In this document: positions 53,700 through 63,829 of the stretch, piece after piece
Position numbering within the stretch: the first letter of the stretch is position 1
Layout of the letters: every line of letters starts with the position of its first letter
NCBI GenBank assembly: GCA_026627385.1
Contig: JAPNUR010000001.1
Location: 124,001 to 188,000 of the forward strand
Direction: 5' to 3'
Source of the DNA: Bacillota bacterium
GTDB lineage: Bacteria; Bacillota; Sulfobacillia; Sulfobacillales; Sulfobacillaceae
Length of the DNA stretch: 64,000 nt
Position numbers and translations under genes: made by a program
The notes under the pieces: model-generated
What the model was told of the DNA's origin: nothing
The model's database searches: none
What the model saw: only the letters and a program-made list of their open reading frames with translations

Positions 53700-55172
53700 A
53701 TGAACGATCAGACCCAGATTGCTCAAGACCAAGCGCATTTAGCCCAACTCGGCTATCAACAAGAACTTCGCCGTACCCTGAAGTTTTTTGCCAATTTCGG
53801 GGTGGCCTTTACCTATCTTTCGCCCGTTGTCGGCTTTTATTCGCTTTTTGCGTTCGGCTTAGACAGCGGCGGACCGCGGTTCTTCTGGACGATCCCCATT
53901 GTCGTATTCGGTCAGCTGATGGTAGTGCTCATCTTCTCGGAATTAGCTAACGCCTTCCCATTGGCTGGCGCGTTGTATCAATGGGCCAAGCGTCTGGTAA
54001 ACCCGAGTTACGGGTGGTTTGTAGGCTGGATTTACGGATGGGCGCTCTTAGTCACCATTACGGCCGTAGACTTTGGAGGTGCCCCGTATGTCGCATCGGC
54101 GTTGGGAATTTCGAGCCCATCGCAATCCACATTAATCGTACTCACCTTAGTCTTAGTCCTTATCCAAACCATCATCAACTTTGTCGGCGTCAACCGACTT
54201 CGGGTGTTGCTCAACGTCGGGGTGGCCATGGAAATGTTGGGCACGCTCGGCATTGGTACCGTCCTGTTATTCTTCGGCCACCAACCGATCTCCATTGTCA
54301 ACCGCACCATGGGGGTGCAAGGCCACGGATCTTATACCCCCTTATTCTTAATCGCGCTCCTGTTTTCGGCCTTCATTTTCTACGGATTTGAATCAGCGGC
54401 GGACGTCTCCGAGGAGGTCATTAATCCCCGACGACATGTACCGCGCGCCATGATTACCGCGCTGCTCGTTGGCGGATTTACGACACTATATGCCGTCTTT
54501 GCGTTCTTGCACGCGACACCTAATATGCTCTTAGCCATGAACGCAACCAAGACACCGAACCCCATTACCTATATTCTCGGCGCTGACCTCGGGCCGGTCG
54601 TCTCGCAGATCTTCCTTTGGGTGGTCGTTCTGGCTTTTGTCTCCTGTGGGGCGGCGGTACAGGCAGCCGCGACCCGCGTCTTTTATTCTTATGCGCGGGA
54701 CGGCATGATCTTTGGGCACCAGTGGCTTCGCCACGTGAGCCCCCGATTTCAAACGCCGACCAATGCCCTGTTGGTGTCCGCGGTAGTTGCCCTAATCTTT
54801 AGCCTCTCGGCGCGCTTTGAGTCCATCCTCACCAGCTTTGCCGTGGTGGGCATTTACTTGGCCTTCCAACTCATTGTCCTCGGATGGATTATTGCTCGCC
54901 TCAAGGGGTTCCGGGTGCCAGCCGACGGCTTCCGGCTAGGGGCGCTGGGTCCTGTCGTGGCCGCTTTGGCATTGATTTACGGTGTGACTATGATTGTCAA
55001 CTTGGCGCGCCCGCTGACACCTTCGGCGCCCTGGTACCTGAACTACGAGGTGATTTTGGCCACCTTGGCCATCTTAGTCCTGGGAGCTATCGTCTATTTT
55101 GCAGCCGGCATCCCCAAGAAGTTAACTTCGAGTCACGACGCCATGCCTTTCACACAACAGCATGACGCGTAA
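53700..55172 (+). CDS. APC-family amino acid/polyamine permease 3
   Basis: 490 aa, about twelve membrane spans. FFANFGVAFTYLSPVVGFYSL at the N-terminus and FYGFESAADVSEEVINPRRHVPRAM identify the family, closer to the GABA/ amine permeases than permeases 1 and 2. Start at MNDQTQIAQ, with AAAGGAGG 7-8 bases upstream. It lies 17 bp before the dehydrogenase gene, so both belong to one operon under the divergent regulator. Confidence 0.87.
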   Translation: MNDQTQIAQDQAHLAQLGYQQELRRTLKFFANFGVAFTYLSPVVGFYSLFAFGLDSGGPRFFWTIPIVVFGQLMVVLIFSELANAFPLAGALYQWAKRLVNPSYGWFVGWIYGWALLVTITAVDFGGAPYVASALGISSPSQSTLIVLTLVLVLIQTIINFVGVNRLRVLLNVGVAMEMLGTLGIGTVLLFFGHQPISIVNRTMGVQGHGSYTPLFLIALLFSAFIFYGFESAADVSEEVINPRRHVPRAMITALLVGGFTTLYAVFAFLHATPNMLLAMNATKTPNPITYILGADLGPVVSQIFLWVVVLAFVSCGAAVQAAATRVFYSYARDGMIFGHQWLRHVSPRFQTPTNALLVSAVVALIFSLSARFESILTSFAVVGIYLAFQLIVLGWIIARLKGFRVPADGFRLGALGPVVAALALIYGVTMIVNLARPLTPSAPWYLNYEVILATLAILVLGAIVYFAAGIPKKLTSSHDAMPFTQQHDA

Positions 55173-55189
55173 AGGAGCGAAGATGGAAG

Positions 55190-56698
55190 ATGTCACATGA
55201 GAACCACACGTTTTACCTCTGGATTAACGGCCAGAAAGTAGCGGGTTCCGAAGGGCGCACCTTTTGGGTCACAAACCCGGCCACCGAAGAACCCGTCTAC
55301 GAAGTACACGAGGCAACCCTGAACGATGTCGAACGCGCAGTGCAGGCGGCCAAAACCGCTTTCCTGGACGGCCGCTGGTCCAAACTCCCGCTCGCAGAAC
55401 GTCAAGCGCGATTGAATCGCTTTGCCGATCTCCTGGAAGCCCATCAAGACGAGATTGTCGAAGCGGAATCGCGGCAGTCCGGAAAGCCCGTCAAGTTGGT
55501 GCGTTATTCGGACTTCCCGTTTTCCGTGGATAATCTTCGGTACTTTGCGGGGCAGCTCCGCGCTTTAGAGGGCCAAGCGCAAGCCGAATACAACGGGGCC
55601 CACAGCTCTTGGATCCGCCGCGAGCCAGTGGGCGTTGTGGCTGGAATCGCCCCGTGGAACTATCCCATCATGATGGCCATCTGGAAACTGGCTCCTGCGC
55701 TCGCGGCCGGCAACACCATGATCTTAAAGCCCGCCAGCATCACCCCGGTCACCGCCTTAATGTTAGGACCTATTGCCCAGGAAGCCGGTATTCCCGATGG
55801 GGTGTTAAACATTATTGCCGGTCCCGGCCGCATAATAGGGCAAGCTCTCGTCGAGCATCCCGACGTCGCGATGATTTCACTCACGGGCGACACCGCTACC
55901 GGCCGCCAAATTATGGCCGCCGGGGCCCATCGCGTCAAGCGCCTACACCTCGAATTGGGCGGTAAGGCACCGGCCATCGTACTCGACGATGCCAACTTGG
56001 AAGCGGCCATTCGCGGCATTGCCGTCGGATCGTTGGTTAATTCCGGGCAGGACTGCACGGCGGCGACGCGTGCCTACGTCCACCGATCGCGCTATCAGGA
56101 CTTTCTTGACGGCATCGCGCAGGTCTACCGTGAGGTACGCCTGGGCGATCCGTTAAATCTTAGCACAGACCTCGGGCCGGTGGTGTCGCAAGCCCAGTGG
56201 CAGAAGATTGATAGCTACGTCACCAACGCGGCCACAATGGGGGGCCGCATCGTACTTGGCGGTGGGCGACCTGAGCACTTGCCCCGCGGTCACTATTACC
56301 AGCCCACGCTTATCACCGATGTCGAGCAGCACTGGCCGATTGTTCAGGAAGAGGTCTTCGGCCCTGTGCTCGTGGTGTTGCCGTTTGACACTGATGCCGA
56401 GGCGCTCGCCAAGGCCAACGATGTGGAGTACGGTCTCGCCTCCTCCGTCTGGACCGAAAATCTTCGGCGCGGTCTCTGGTTCTCCCGCGAGTTGCAGTTT
56501 GGTGAAGTCTGGTTAAATGACCATTTGCCCCTGACGTCTGAAATGCCGCATGGAGGCGTCAAGCAAAGCGGCTTTGGCCACGACTTAAGCCGTTATTCGC
56601 TCGACGAATACACCACCGTCAAACACGTCATGGCCGATATGGACAACGAAACCGTGAAAGGATGGCACTTTACCATTCTCGGAGATGTGCCAGAATAA
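55190..56698 (+). CDS. patD: Aldehyde dehydrogenase, probable 4-aminobutanal type
   Basis: 502 aa NAD(P)-dependent dehydrogenase. Catalytic residues visible: Asn157 in APWNYP, Glu255 in LHLELGGKAP and Cys289 in NSGQDCTAATR. Overall most like gamma-aminobutyraldehyde dehydrogenase (PatD/YdcW), which makes GABA; betaine aldehyde dehydrogenase is a close relative. The start overlaps a GA-rich run after AAAGGAG. Followed by a terminator. With agmatinase and PatA it completes agmatine to GABA. Confidence 0.86.
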   Translation: MSHENHTFYLWINGQKVAGSEGRTFWVTNPATEEPVYEVHEATLNDVERAVQAAKTAFLDGRWSKLPLAERQARLNRFADLLEAHQDEIVEAESRQSGKPVKLVRYSDFPFSVDNLRYFAGQLRALEGQAQAEYNGAHSSWIRREPVGVVAGIAPWNYPIMMAIWKLAPALAAGNTMILKPASITPVTALMLGPIAQEAGIPDGVLNIIAGPGRIIGQALVEHPDVAMISLTGDTATGRQIMAAGAHRVKRLHLELGGKAPAIVLDDANLEAAIRGIAVGSLVNSGQDCTAATRAYVHRSRYQDFLDGIAQVYREVRLGDPLNLSTDLGPVVSQAQWQKIDSYVTNAATMGGRIVLGGGRPEHLPRGHYYQPTLITDVEQHWPIVQEEVFGPVLVVLPFDTDAEALAKANDVEYGLASSVWTENLRRGLWFSRELQFGEVWLNDHLPLTSEMPHGGVKQSGFGHDLSRYSLDEYTTVKHVMADMDNETVKGWHFTILGDVPE

Positions 56699-56719
56699 GG
56701 GTAACAGGGCGGATTGCTG

Positions 56720-56747
56720 CGAAAGCCGCGACGTCTCGCGGCTTTCG
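56720..56747 (+). terminator. Hairpin terminator after the dehydrogenase gene
   Basis: CGAAAGCCGCGA/TCGCGGCTTTCG, 12-bp stem with a 4-base loop, followed by TTGCATT. Confidence 0.7.
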
Positions 56748-56766
56748 TTGCATTCCTGTCCATGCG

Positions 56767-57747
56767 ATGATCGGCAAGCCAGCACAAAGTGAGGGATTTC
56801 TGACGCCGCGAATTGGTCGGGATTACGTTTGGCTCTTTGTCATGAATGCGCTCTGGGCCGTCGGCTACCCGGTAACCGCGATCGCACTCAATGCCGGCAG
56901 TTCGCCAAGCCTCCTGGCCGCATTGCGGTTAACCGTGGCCTTTCTTCTTTTCGTCCCCTTCCTGCGCCGTGTGCAACGGTGGAGCTGGTCGTTAGTCGGA
57001 CTCAGCGCCCTCCTCGGGATCCTCGGTTTTGCCGTGCCATTGTGGTTACAAATTGTCGGCCTTCACGAGACCGATCCCGCGATTGCGGCCATTTCTATCT
57101 CGCTTGAACCCTTGTTAACCATCTTGGCTGCGGCCCTCATAACGCGTCAGCGGGTCTTCTGGTGGCAAAAGGCTGCGGTCTTACTGGCGCTCTTGGGCAG
57201 CTGGATTCTAACCGGCGAGCCTCGTCCAGGGCATCTCTCGCATCTGAGCGGCGACCTCGCGCTATTTGCCGCAATCTGCTGTTTTGTGCTCTACAACGTG
57301 TTATCCCCGCGCCTCACGGCGCACACGACGGCACCCACTGCCGCAGCTTTGTCATTTGGCTTCGGGGCCCTCGGCAGCGTCGCCATCTGGATGATGAGCG
57401 GATTGCCCGCTCCCTCCCATCTATCGTGGCATCTCGTCTGGTCTGTAGGGTTTCTCGCCTTCGGAGCGACGGGCCTCGCCTACCTTCTCTGGCTTTGGGT
57501 CGTAGACCAACACGGCTCGGTGACCGTCAGTGCCCTATTCCTTTACTTGCAGCCGCTTCTGGGCACGGTACTCTCTTGGGTGTTAGGGGAGGCGGCACTA
57601 ACCCTGTCCTTAATATTGGGCGGTGTTTTAGTCCTAGCCGCGATGGCCCTCGGGCAGGAAACGCATCCGTTTCGTCGTCCAAAGCCCGCCAAAACAATGG
57701 CTGATGCGGGCAACTCTCTCCACCTGCCGGGCGACCCGAGAGCATGA
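56767..57747 (+). CDS. EamA-family (DMT) transporter
   Basis: About 326 aa with ten predicted membrane helices in two repeated EamA halves. FVMNALWAVGYPVTAIALNAG starts the first and GDLALFAAICCFVLYNVLSPRL the second. Such proteins export amino acids or metabolites. The start is uncertain: ATG at 56767 has no strong ribosome binding site, and a longer frame would begin inside the dehydrogenase gene. It follows the terminator, so it may have its own promoter. Confidence 0.8.
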   Translation: MIGKPAQSEGFLTPRIGRDYVWLFVMNALWAVGYPVTAIALNAGSSPSLLAALRLTVAFLLFVPFLRRVQRWSWSLVGLSALLGILGFAVPLWLQIVGLHETDPAIAAISISLEPLLTILAAALITRQRVFWWQKAAVLLALLGSWILTGEPRPGHLSHLSGDLALFAAICCFVLYNVLSPRLTAHTTAPTAAALSFGFGALGSVAIWMMSGLPAPSHLSWHLVWSVGFLAFGATGLAYLLWLWVVDQHGSVTVSALFLYLQPLLGTVLSWVLGEAALTLSLILGGVLVLAAMALGQETHPFRRPKPAKTMADAGNSLHLPGDPRA

Positions 57748-58172
57748 CGCGACGCGCCCCGCTGGCTTCGGCTACCAGGAGTGTTCTTCCCGAATCATCG
57801 TGACGTGCTCCGACCTCTCTAGCATCTCAGGGCCCACGCGAATCGCGGCGAAGGGATCATTTCCTGGGAAATATCAGGCGCGTCGTCGGGATCCCCATAG
57901 AGAGCATGCACTCAGCCGCTCGCCTCATGACGCTCTTCAGCTGAAACCGGAAAGGCGTGCGCCGATGCGCTCTGACCCCAGCATCATGGTCGCGTCTTAG
58001 CTTTCCCTACCGCGTACTTGGACCGGCAGCATGGCCGCGCCCGGGGGGTGACGCTGGTCCATGCCGAAACCCGGTCCCTATTTAACGTATCCACAATCCT
58101 CACTCAAAAGACCACTTTCATACCCTTGGCGACACCCCGGACCTTCAGATCAAGCCCGTTGCCACTTGCCTG
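57748..58172. other. Intergenic region, about 425 bp
   Basis: No supported gene. The leftward strand at 57776-57883 has an open stretch reading FPGNDPFAAIRVGPEM then RSEHVTMIREEHSW, which looks like the C-terminus of a protein but has a stop just before it; it could be a gene remnant. Confidence 0.35.
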
Positions 58173-59189
58173 TCAGAGGCGTACGGGCTGTCCCACCTCC
58201 GCAGAATGCAATAAGGCCTCGACCACTTGAATGGTATGGATGGCGCTATCACCTGATAGCTGGGACGGTAATCCCCATTTGACGGCTCGCTCAAAATCCG
58301 CCAGCGCATCTAAGTGGCTTTGCCATCCCGGCCGCTGCGGCGCTCGGTTCAACATGTCCTTTACCTGATCTTCGTCGTCGCCGGGGACACGCCAGGCTTC
58401 GATCTGGTTAGCGGTGGGACCAATGACAATACTGCCCTGCTGTCCCACGAGCACGATGCGCTCTTCCAAATTATTGTTGGCCACCGAGGTGGTCGCTCCT
58501 ACGGTATACATCCCGCCGTTTTCTGCCCTCAAAACAGCCGCCACCGTATCCTCCACCTCAATCGCGTGGGTCAACGTGCCACTATAGGCAAATACTTCGC
58601 GGATTGGGCCGCTAAATTGGAGCAACACGTCCAAGGCGTGGATAGCTTGATTAAATAAAACACCCCCGTCCATTTGCCGCGTCCCGCGCCACGGTGCCGC
58701 ATCATAATAGGACTGGGGGCGTGCCCAGCGCACATAAATCCCGCCTTCAATGATTAAACCCAGGTGCCCCTGGTGAAACGCTTGCATGGCGCGCGACACG
58801 GTTGGCAAGAGCCGGTTAAACTGGGTCACCGCTAATACGCGCTCCCTCTGTTTGGCCAGCTGTACCATAGCCATGGCATCTTCGACCGAGAGCGCCAGCG
58901 GTTTTTCAACCAGCACATGGGCGCCAGCCTCGAGAGCTCTTTCCACTAAGGAGCGATGCGTGCCCGTAGGGGTGGCAATGATAATGCCGTCGACGTCGGG
59001 ATGATGTCGCAGCAATACATCCAAATCTGCATACCAGGCGGCGTCAAAGGCCACCGCCGCCGCTTGCGCTTGCGCTTCGTTGGCGTCAGCCGTGGCAACT
59101 AATTCGAGTGAGGGCGCATGCACCAGGGCTTGGAGGTGCTTTTGACCCATCTTTCCGCATCCTACCAGCGCCAGGCGCAAATTCGCCAT
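58173..59189 (-). CDS. Gfo/Idh/MocA-family oxidoreductase
   Basis: About 338 aa. N-terminal Rossmann motif LRLALVGCGKMGQKHLQAL, then IIIATPTGTHRSLVERALEAGAHVLVEKPLAL, where EKP marks the catalytic lysine, and the C-terminal beta-sheet domain (VLFNQAIHALDVLLQF). The enzymes oxidise or reduce sugars or inositols with NAD(P). GGGGGAATAGGT precedes the chosen ATG. No sugar-catabolism neighbours, so the substrate is unknown. Confidence 0.88.
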   Translation of the reverse strand: MANLRLALVGCGKMGQKHLQALVHAPSLELVATADANEAQAQAAAVAFDAAWYADLDVLLRHHPDVDGIIIATPTGTHRSLVERALEAGAHVLVEKPLALSVEDAMAMVQLAKQRERVLAVTQFNRLLPTVSRAMQAFHQGHLGLIIEGGIYVRWARPQSYYDAAPWRGTRQMDGGVLFNQAIHALDVLLQFSGPIREVFAYSGTLTHAIEVEDTVAAVLRAENGGMYTVGATTSVANNNLEERIVLVGQQGSIVIGPTANQIEAWRVPGDDEDQVKDMLNRAPQRPGWQSHLDALADFERAVKWGLPSQLSGDSAIHTIQVVEALLHSAEVGQPVRL

Positions 59190-59714
59190 ACCTATTCCCC
59201 CGTTCATGTGACCTCAGGATACGGCGCCTCACCATCGTCGCCGCCGACCGGATTCTTTTGGCGGAACTCGTCCACCACGTAAAGTCATCCTATGCCCGAT
59301 GATTTGCGGGTGTGGCGGGTCGATCTGAACAACAGGTATCCCTGGACGAGGACCGATGCCCAACGGAGGCTTGTCCGTCAAAGATTTCAACCAAGATTCA
59401 TGCTTGAGCCCGACTTACTCGGGCCTCCACTCGACACCGACAACACGGCGGATGGTCACCGATTGCGCGTCCCCCACCACAGGGACTCCGCCACAAAACC
59501 GTAGCGCCGATGAAAGAGCACCGCGCCATCCACGGGGCGCTTAGTTCCTAACCCCTCAGCCATTGATTATACCATGGAGCCCCAACCTGTCCTTGGAATC
59601 CTTTTTCTTCCGCCGGCCTGTCCTTAACTGCAAGAAATTTCTCGCAAGGCATTGTCAGGGCCGCACAATCGGCATAGTCTATTAAGCGGGTAAGGAGCTC
59701 TCTTTAGATGGGGG
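59190..59714. other. Intergenic region, about 525 bp
   Basis: No supported gene. A 35-codon leftward frame at 59456-59563 (MAEGLGTKRPVDGAV then LFHRRYGFVAESLWWG) has a TATAAT only 3 bases before its ATG and no ribosome binding site. Nothing else was recognised. Confidence 0.4.
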
Positions 59715-59975
59715 ATGTCCGTGTCAATGACTGTGCAGCCATCCCACGATACGGAATGGGTGACCGTACGCGTCGATGGTGTCGATGAAGCGGGAAGCAT
59801 TGTGGCCGTCAATCGGGAAGTCCTCGCATCCATCGTCCAAAGCGACCCGCGCCCGCTGGAGGAGATATTAACGGTGATTTCGCAGCGCGCCATTAAGCGC
59901 ATGCCTGTTCCTAACAGCGAAAACGGAGTTCGCCTCATCACCCCGTACAACGTGAGTTTAGTTTGGCCCACTTAA
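59715..59975 (+). CDS. Small hypothetical protein
   Basis: 86 aa (82 if the ATG at 59727 is used). Not recognised. Acidic to mixed composition, EWVTVRVDGVDEAGSIVAVNREVL suggests a beta-rich fold followed by a helix (PLEEILTVISQRAIKRM). GATGGGGG precedes the first ATG. A terminator follows within 10 bases. Convergent with ftsH. Confidence 0.55.
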   Translation: MSVSMTVQPSHDTEWVTVRVDGVDEAGSIVAVNREVLASIVQSDPRPLEEILTVISQRAIKRMPVPNSENGVRLITPYNVSLVWPT

Positions 59976-59981
59976 TCCAAT

Positions 59982-60009
59982 GCGGCCCACACCGGGCCGC
60001 GTTCCTTTT
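59982..60009 (+). terminator. Terminator between the small ORF and ftsH
   Basis: GCGGCCC/GGGCCGC, 7-bp stem with a 5-base loop, followed by GTTCCTTTT. May serve both converging genes. Confidence 0.7.
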
Positions 60010-61819
60010 AAGCGTGAATACTGCTGCCATAAACGATGGCGCGCAACTCATCCGACTCCAGGGTTTCCTTTTCTATGAGCGCTAGCGCCAAGCGATTCAA
60101 GGTTTGCCGGTGTTGGAGCAATAGCGACTTGGCGCGGTCATACTGTTCCATCACAATATGGCGAATAGCCCGGTCAATCTTCGACGCCACTTCATCACTG
60201 TAGTCGCGGGCACGCATCAAATCCCGGCCCAAGAAAACAGCTTCTTGGCGCCGTCCGTACGTCAACGGCCCAAGCTCGTCGGACATCCCGTACTCCATAA
60301 TCATTTGCCGCACCATCTTGGTCGATTTCTCCAGGTCATCACTCGCCCCGGTAGAAATTTCTCCAAACACAATTTGCTCCGCCGCCCGTCCGCCTAATGA
60401 CATCGCCACTTTATCCAAAAACTGCTCCCGCGTGATGCGATAACGATCCTCTTCCGGCACTGGCAATGTGTAGCCCATAGCCATGCCCCGGGGGATAATC
60501 GTCACCTTGTGAATCGGATCGCCATGGGGAACTAGCATGCCCACCAACGTATGCCCCGACTCATGAAACGCCACCACGCGTTTTTCAAAGTCCGTAATGA
60601 CCCGGCTTTTCTTTTGTGGACCCGCCATAACGCGCTCTGTGGCTTCAATAAAGTGGGCCATGGCAATCCGGCGCTGACGCTGGCGCGCAGCCAAAATCGC
60701 CGCCTCATTGGCTAAATTGGCCAAGTCAGCCCCCGTAAATCCTGGCGTGCGCTTGGCAATGACGGCCAAATCGACGTCATCCGCGAGCGGCTTGTTCTGG
60801 GTATGCACGCGTAAAATTTGCTCGCGCCCAGCCAGGTCCGGCGGATGCACCACAATTTGTCGGTCAAATCGCCCCGGGCGCAGGAGCGCCGGGTCTAGCA
60901 CGTCAGGTCGATTCGTGGCAGCCATGAGAATGATGCCTTCATTCACCCCAAACCCGTCCATCTCTACAAGGAGCTGGTTAAGCGTCTGCTCCCGTTCGTC
61001 GTTGCCGCCGCCATAACCGGCTCCGCGCATACGGCCGACCGCATCCAGTTCATCGATGAAGACAATGCACGGCGCGTTCTTTTTGGCCTGATCAAATAAG
61101 TCGCGCACGCGCGACGCGCCCACCCCAACAAACATTTCCACAAATCCCGAACCGCTTTCGGAGAAAAACGGCACCCCCGCTTCTCCGGCCACAGCCCGGG
61201 CTAGCAACGTTTTTCCCGTGCCCGGCGGCCCATACAAGAGGATACCCTTCGGAATCCTTGCCCCCATCTCCAGGTAGCGTTTGGGATTGCGCAGAAAATC
61301 TACCACTTCTTCGAGTTCTTGCTTTTCTTCCTCCACGCCGGCGACATCCTTGAAGGTCACCCGCGGTTGGTTATCCGCAATCAGACGGGCTTGTGAACGC
61401 CCAAATGACATCATGCGGTTGCCGCCCTGGCTTTGTCGCATGAAAAAGAACAACAGAGCCACCACAATGGCCAGTGGCAGGATGTCACCCAGGACCGTCA
61501 GCCAAATGCCTGAGCCCGCTGGCTTGGTAATGGTGACATTAGCGCCGCTGGCATTCAGCTCGTTGCTTAAGGTGTTGGTCTCCCCCGGGGCATACACCGT
61601 GATGTAGCTTTGCCCGGAAGTGCTTACCCAGGCCACATTATAACTCGACGGCTCCACTGTCGCCCGCGACACCTGCCGTCGATGTATAGCCTGAATGAGG
61701 GTGCTGTAAGGTGCTTGTTGAACCGGCTGGGTGGGTGCATTGAAGAACTCCATCAACAGCGATACCACCAAGACGACAAACACAATGGTTAAAAGCCCGC
61801 GGAGCCATCGATTCTGCAT
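60008..61819 (-). CDS. ftsH: ATP-dependent zinc metalloprotease FtsH
   Basis: 603 aa membrane-anchored AAA+ protease that degrades misfolded and regulatory proteins. Two membrane spans flank a periplasmic-type domain (about residues 9-24 and 106-127). Walker A is GPPGTGKT (about 198-205), Walker [10 protein letters not shown], the second region of homology [20 protein letters not shown]. The zinc site is HESGH (His419, Glu420, His423), a variant of the usual HEAGH. A TTGACA lies upstream (separate entry). Single gene. Confidence 0.95.
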   Translation of the reverse strand: MQNRWLRGLLTIVFVVLVVSLLMEFFNAPTQPVQQAPYSTLIQAIHRRQVSRATVEPSSYNVAWVSTSGQSYITVYAPGETNTLSNELNASGANVTITKPAGSGIWLTVLGDILPLAIVVALLFFFMRQSQGGNRMMSFGRSQARLIADNQPRVTFKDVAGVEEEKQELEEVVDFLRNPKRYLEMGARIPKGILLYGPPGTGKTLLARAVAGEAGVPFFSESGSGFVEMFVGVGASRVRDLFDQAKKNAPCIVFIDELDAVGRMRGAGYGGGNDEREQTLNQLLVEMDGFGVNEGIILMAATNRPDVLDPALLRPGRFDRQIVVHPPDLAGREQILRVHTQNKPLADDVDLAVIAKRTPGFTGADLANLANEAAILAARQRQRRIAMAHFIEATERVMAGPQKKSRVITDFEKRVVAFHESGHTLVGMLVPHGDPIHKVTIIPRGMAMGYTLPVPEEDRYRITREQFLDKVAMSLGGRAAEQIVFGEISTGASDDLEKSTKMVRQMIMEYGMSDELGPLTYGRRQEAVFLGRDLMRARDYSDEVASKIDRAIRHIVMEQYDRAKSLLLQHRQTLNRLALALIEKETLESDELRAIVYGSSIHA

Positions 61820-61843
61820 GCCGACCGTCCTCTCTTCCTCTCC

Positions 61844-61872
61844 CCTTTAGTTTATCGTAACCCTCTTGTCAA
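61844..61872 (-). promoter_or_regulatory. Candidate ftsH promoter
   Basis: In the leftward direction, a perfect TTGACA is followed after 17 bases by TAAAGG, a weak -10, 25 bases before the ftsH ATG. By-eye prediction. Confidence 0.35.
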
Positions 61873-61941
61873 GAACCAATCTGAGCTTTTGTGCGTGGAA
61901 GAATTCTTCGCGGGGCATGATACGGGAAAAGGGGCGGGGAC

Positions 61942-62463
61942 ATGAGAACGATATTCAGATGGCCGCGGAAGCCATGGTGGGTAGCGGGGGTGTGGATGAC
62001 CGCATGGCTCGCGTATCCGGACTTACCGCGTTATTTGCCCTTTCCGGTCCCTTGGCCGCATCCTCTTTTATGGCGAACAACGTGGGCCCTCATTGCCCTA
62101 CCCAGCGTCACCACGCTCATCGTCACGGCAGCGGGCCACGGGTCCCCTATTCGCCAACGGGACACCTCCCTCTTAACGGGAACCCTCCTCATCGCGGCCC
62201 AACTCGCCTATTTCTGGTGGCGGGTTCCGCCCATTCGCCATCCCGTTCTTCTTATGCGCTGGATTGCCGGAGGTGTAGCGCTGGTCACTCTCATGCTTCT
62301 CGGCCGGCGGGTTGAACACTCCCTCACACCCCTTTTAGGGGTACTGTCTGCTGCCGCGATCGTCTTCACCTTCATGGCGCCTCCGCTATGGGCGGTAATT
62401 TTTGCGGGTGCCACGCTCGGCAGCACCGCCATCTGGATGGCGACAGGCGCTCAGTCTTCTTAG
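61942..62463 (+). CDS. Membrane protein of unknown function
   Basis: 173 aa, not recognised. Four to five hydrophobic segments, with Trp- and Pro-rich N-terminus (MRTIFRWPRKPWW; YLPFPVPWPHPLLW). GGGGCGGGG precedes the ATG. Divergent from ftsH and convergent on the transglycosylase gene. Confidence 0.65.
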   Translation: MRTIFRWPRKPWWVAGVWMTAWLAYPDLPRYLPFPVPWPHPLLWRTTWALIALPSVTTLIVTAAGHGSPIRQRDTSLLTGTLLIAAQLAYFWWRVPPIRHPVLLMRWIAGGVALVTLMLLGRRVEHSLTPLLGVLSAAAIVFTFMAPPLWAVIFAGATLGSTAIWMATGAQSS

Positions 62464-62488
62464 CAATGGTCGTACTTAATACGCTTAC

Positions 62489-63829
62489 TTAATACGTCTG
62501 ATACAACCGGTAGAGGGCCATGACATTAGCCACGTATTGTTGCGTTTGCGGGTAGGGCGGAATCCCGCCGTAATGCTGTACCGCGCCGGGACCAGCATTG
62601 TAGGCAGCGAGCGCCCACGCCACATTGCCTCCAAAAAGCGTTAGCATGTCATGTAAGTAATAGGTGCCTAATTCCACGTTATCTTCCGGATTATAAAGCT
62701 CTTGCAATACCGTGGACGGCGACAGCCCGACAGCGCTAGCAATATCCGCTGCTGTGCCGGGTTCCACCTGCATGAGGCCAATCGCGTCCATGCTGCTCAC
62801 GGCGCTGGCATTACCCCCAGACTCTTCGGTGATCACCGCCATCACCAGGTCAGGTGGCACCCCCCATTGGTTGGCGATTGGGGTCACAAGCGGAAGCAAG
62901 GCATTATAGAGACCTTGGCGACTTAAGTTACCGGTGTGAAATTGATTCAGCACTTGCTGAATTTGCTCGACTAAAGAGCGGATGCGCAACCTCAGGTTCG
63001 CCATCCCTGCGGCCAACGCATTCTTTTGCTCATTAAGTTGGCGGATCAGTTGTTGATGCTCCGCTAACCCGGAGGACACCGTAGACGCCTCTTGCACTGC
63101 TTCATCCTGCAACAACACCGCGTGTTCCTTTTCACGCGTCAACAGCGATTCTTCAGCCTGCAGTAAGTGTTGATGCTGGTTAATGGCCGACCGCGCCTCA
63201 CTCAAAAATGCGGTTTCTCGTTTTAAATTGTTCTCGGCCAAGCGGTACGCGTGCTCTTCGGTTTGAATCGTCTGGACTTCTTGAGCGGCGGCAGCGGCAA
63301 TCTGTCCTAACAGTTCCGCCCGACTCACGAAATCTTGAAAGGAGCGGGCGCCCAAAATCACGTCGAGGTAACCCACCGCACCACGTTCTTCAATTAACTG
63401 GAGTTGACCCGCGAGTAATGTGGTTTCATGCATGAGGTTCTCATTTGTCACATGCACCAGCATCACGGTTTTGCGGTAGTCCGCCGTGGTCACCGTCAGC
63501 GCGCGCTCGGTTTGGGCCAGTTGTTGCTGCGTCGTATTCAGCAGGGTTTGGGTGGTTTGAATGTGCTGGTCGGTGACCTGAATTTGCTCAGCTGTGGATC
63601 CGATAACACGGCGCGCTGCCGCTAATTCTTGGTTGAGTTGATTCATCTCGGCCACAGTTTGGTTAATAGCCCGTTCTGTTTGCTGATACTGTTGCTCTTC
63701 CTGGGCCAACTGCGCCTCAGCCTGCGCCTCTTCTTGCTGAAGCTGGTTCAAATTCGCCGCATAAGTGATGGGGGCAGCTGCTATAAGCGCTAGGGCCGCC
63801 GATAACAGGACGACCGATTTGCGCTTCAC
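62489..63829 (-). CDS. Secreted coiled-coil protein with lytic transglycosylase domain
   Basis: 446 aa. Signal peptide MKRKSVVLLSAALALIAAAP, cleavage near TYAAN. Residues about 30-310 are a long Gln/Glu-rich coiled coil resembling the N-terminal part of PcsB/EnvC-type cell-wall proteins. The last 130 residues are an SLT domain: the catalytic glutamate lies in VMAVITEESGG, then MDAIGLMQVEPG and ALAAYNAGPGAVQHYGG. It would cleave peptidoglycan outside the membrane, under control of the coiled coil. Starts at GTG, with GGAGGAAT upstream. Confidence 0.88.
   Translation of the reverse strand: MKRKSVVLLSAALALIAAAPITYAANLNQLQQEEAQAEAQLAQEEQQYQQTERAINQTVAEMNQLNQELAAARRVIGSTAEQIQVTDQHIQTTQTLLNTTQQQLAQTERALTVTTADYRKTVMLVHVTNENLMHETTLLAGQLQLIEERGAVGYLDVILGARSFQDFVSRAELLGQIAAAAAQEVQTIQTEEHAYRLAENNLKRETAFLSEARSAINQHQHLLQAEESLLTREKEHAVLLQDEAVQEASTVSSGLAEHQQLIRQLNEQKNALAAGMANLRLRIRSLVEQIQQVLNQFHTGNLSRQGLYNALLPLVTPIANQWGVPPDLVMAVITEESGGNASAVSSMDAIGLMQVEPGTAADIASAVGLSPSTVLQELYNPEDNVELGTYYLHDMLTLFGGNVAWALAAYNAGPGAVQHYGGIPPYPQTQQYVANVMALYRLYQTY

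Noticed and set aside
59456-59563. A 35-codon leftward frame (MAEGLGTKRPVDGAV) with a TATAAT close by
   Set aside because: The TATAAT is only 3 bases before the ATG, there is no ribosome binding site, and no family resemblance beyond a vague HRRYGF run.
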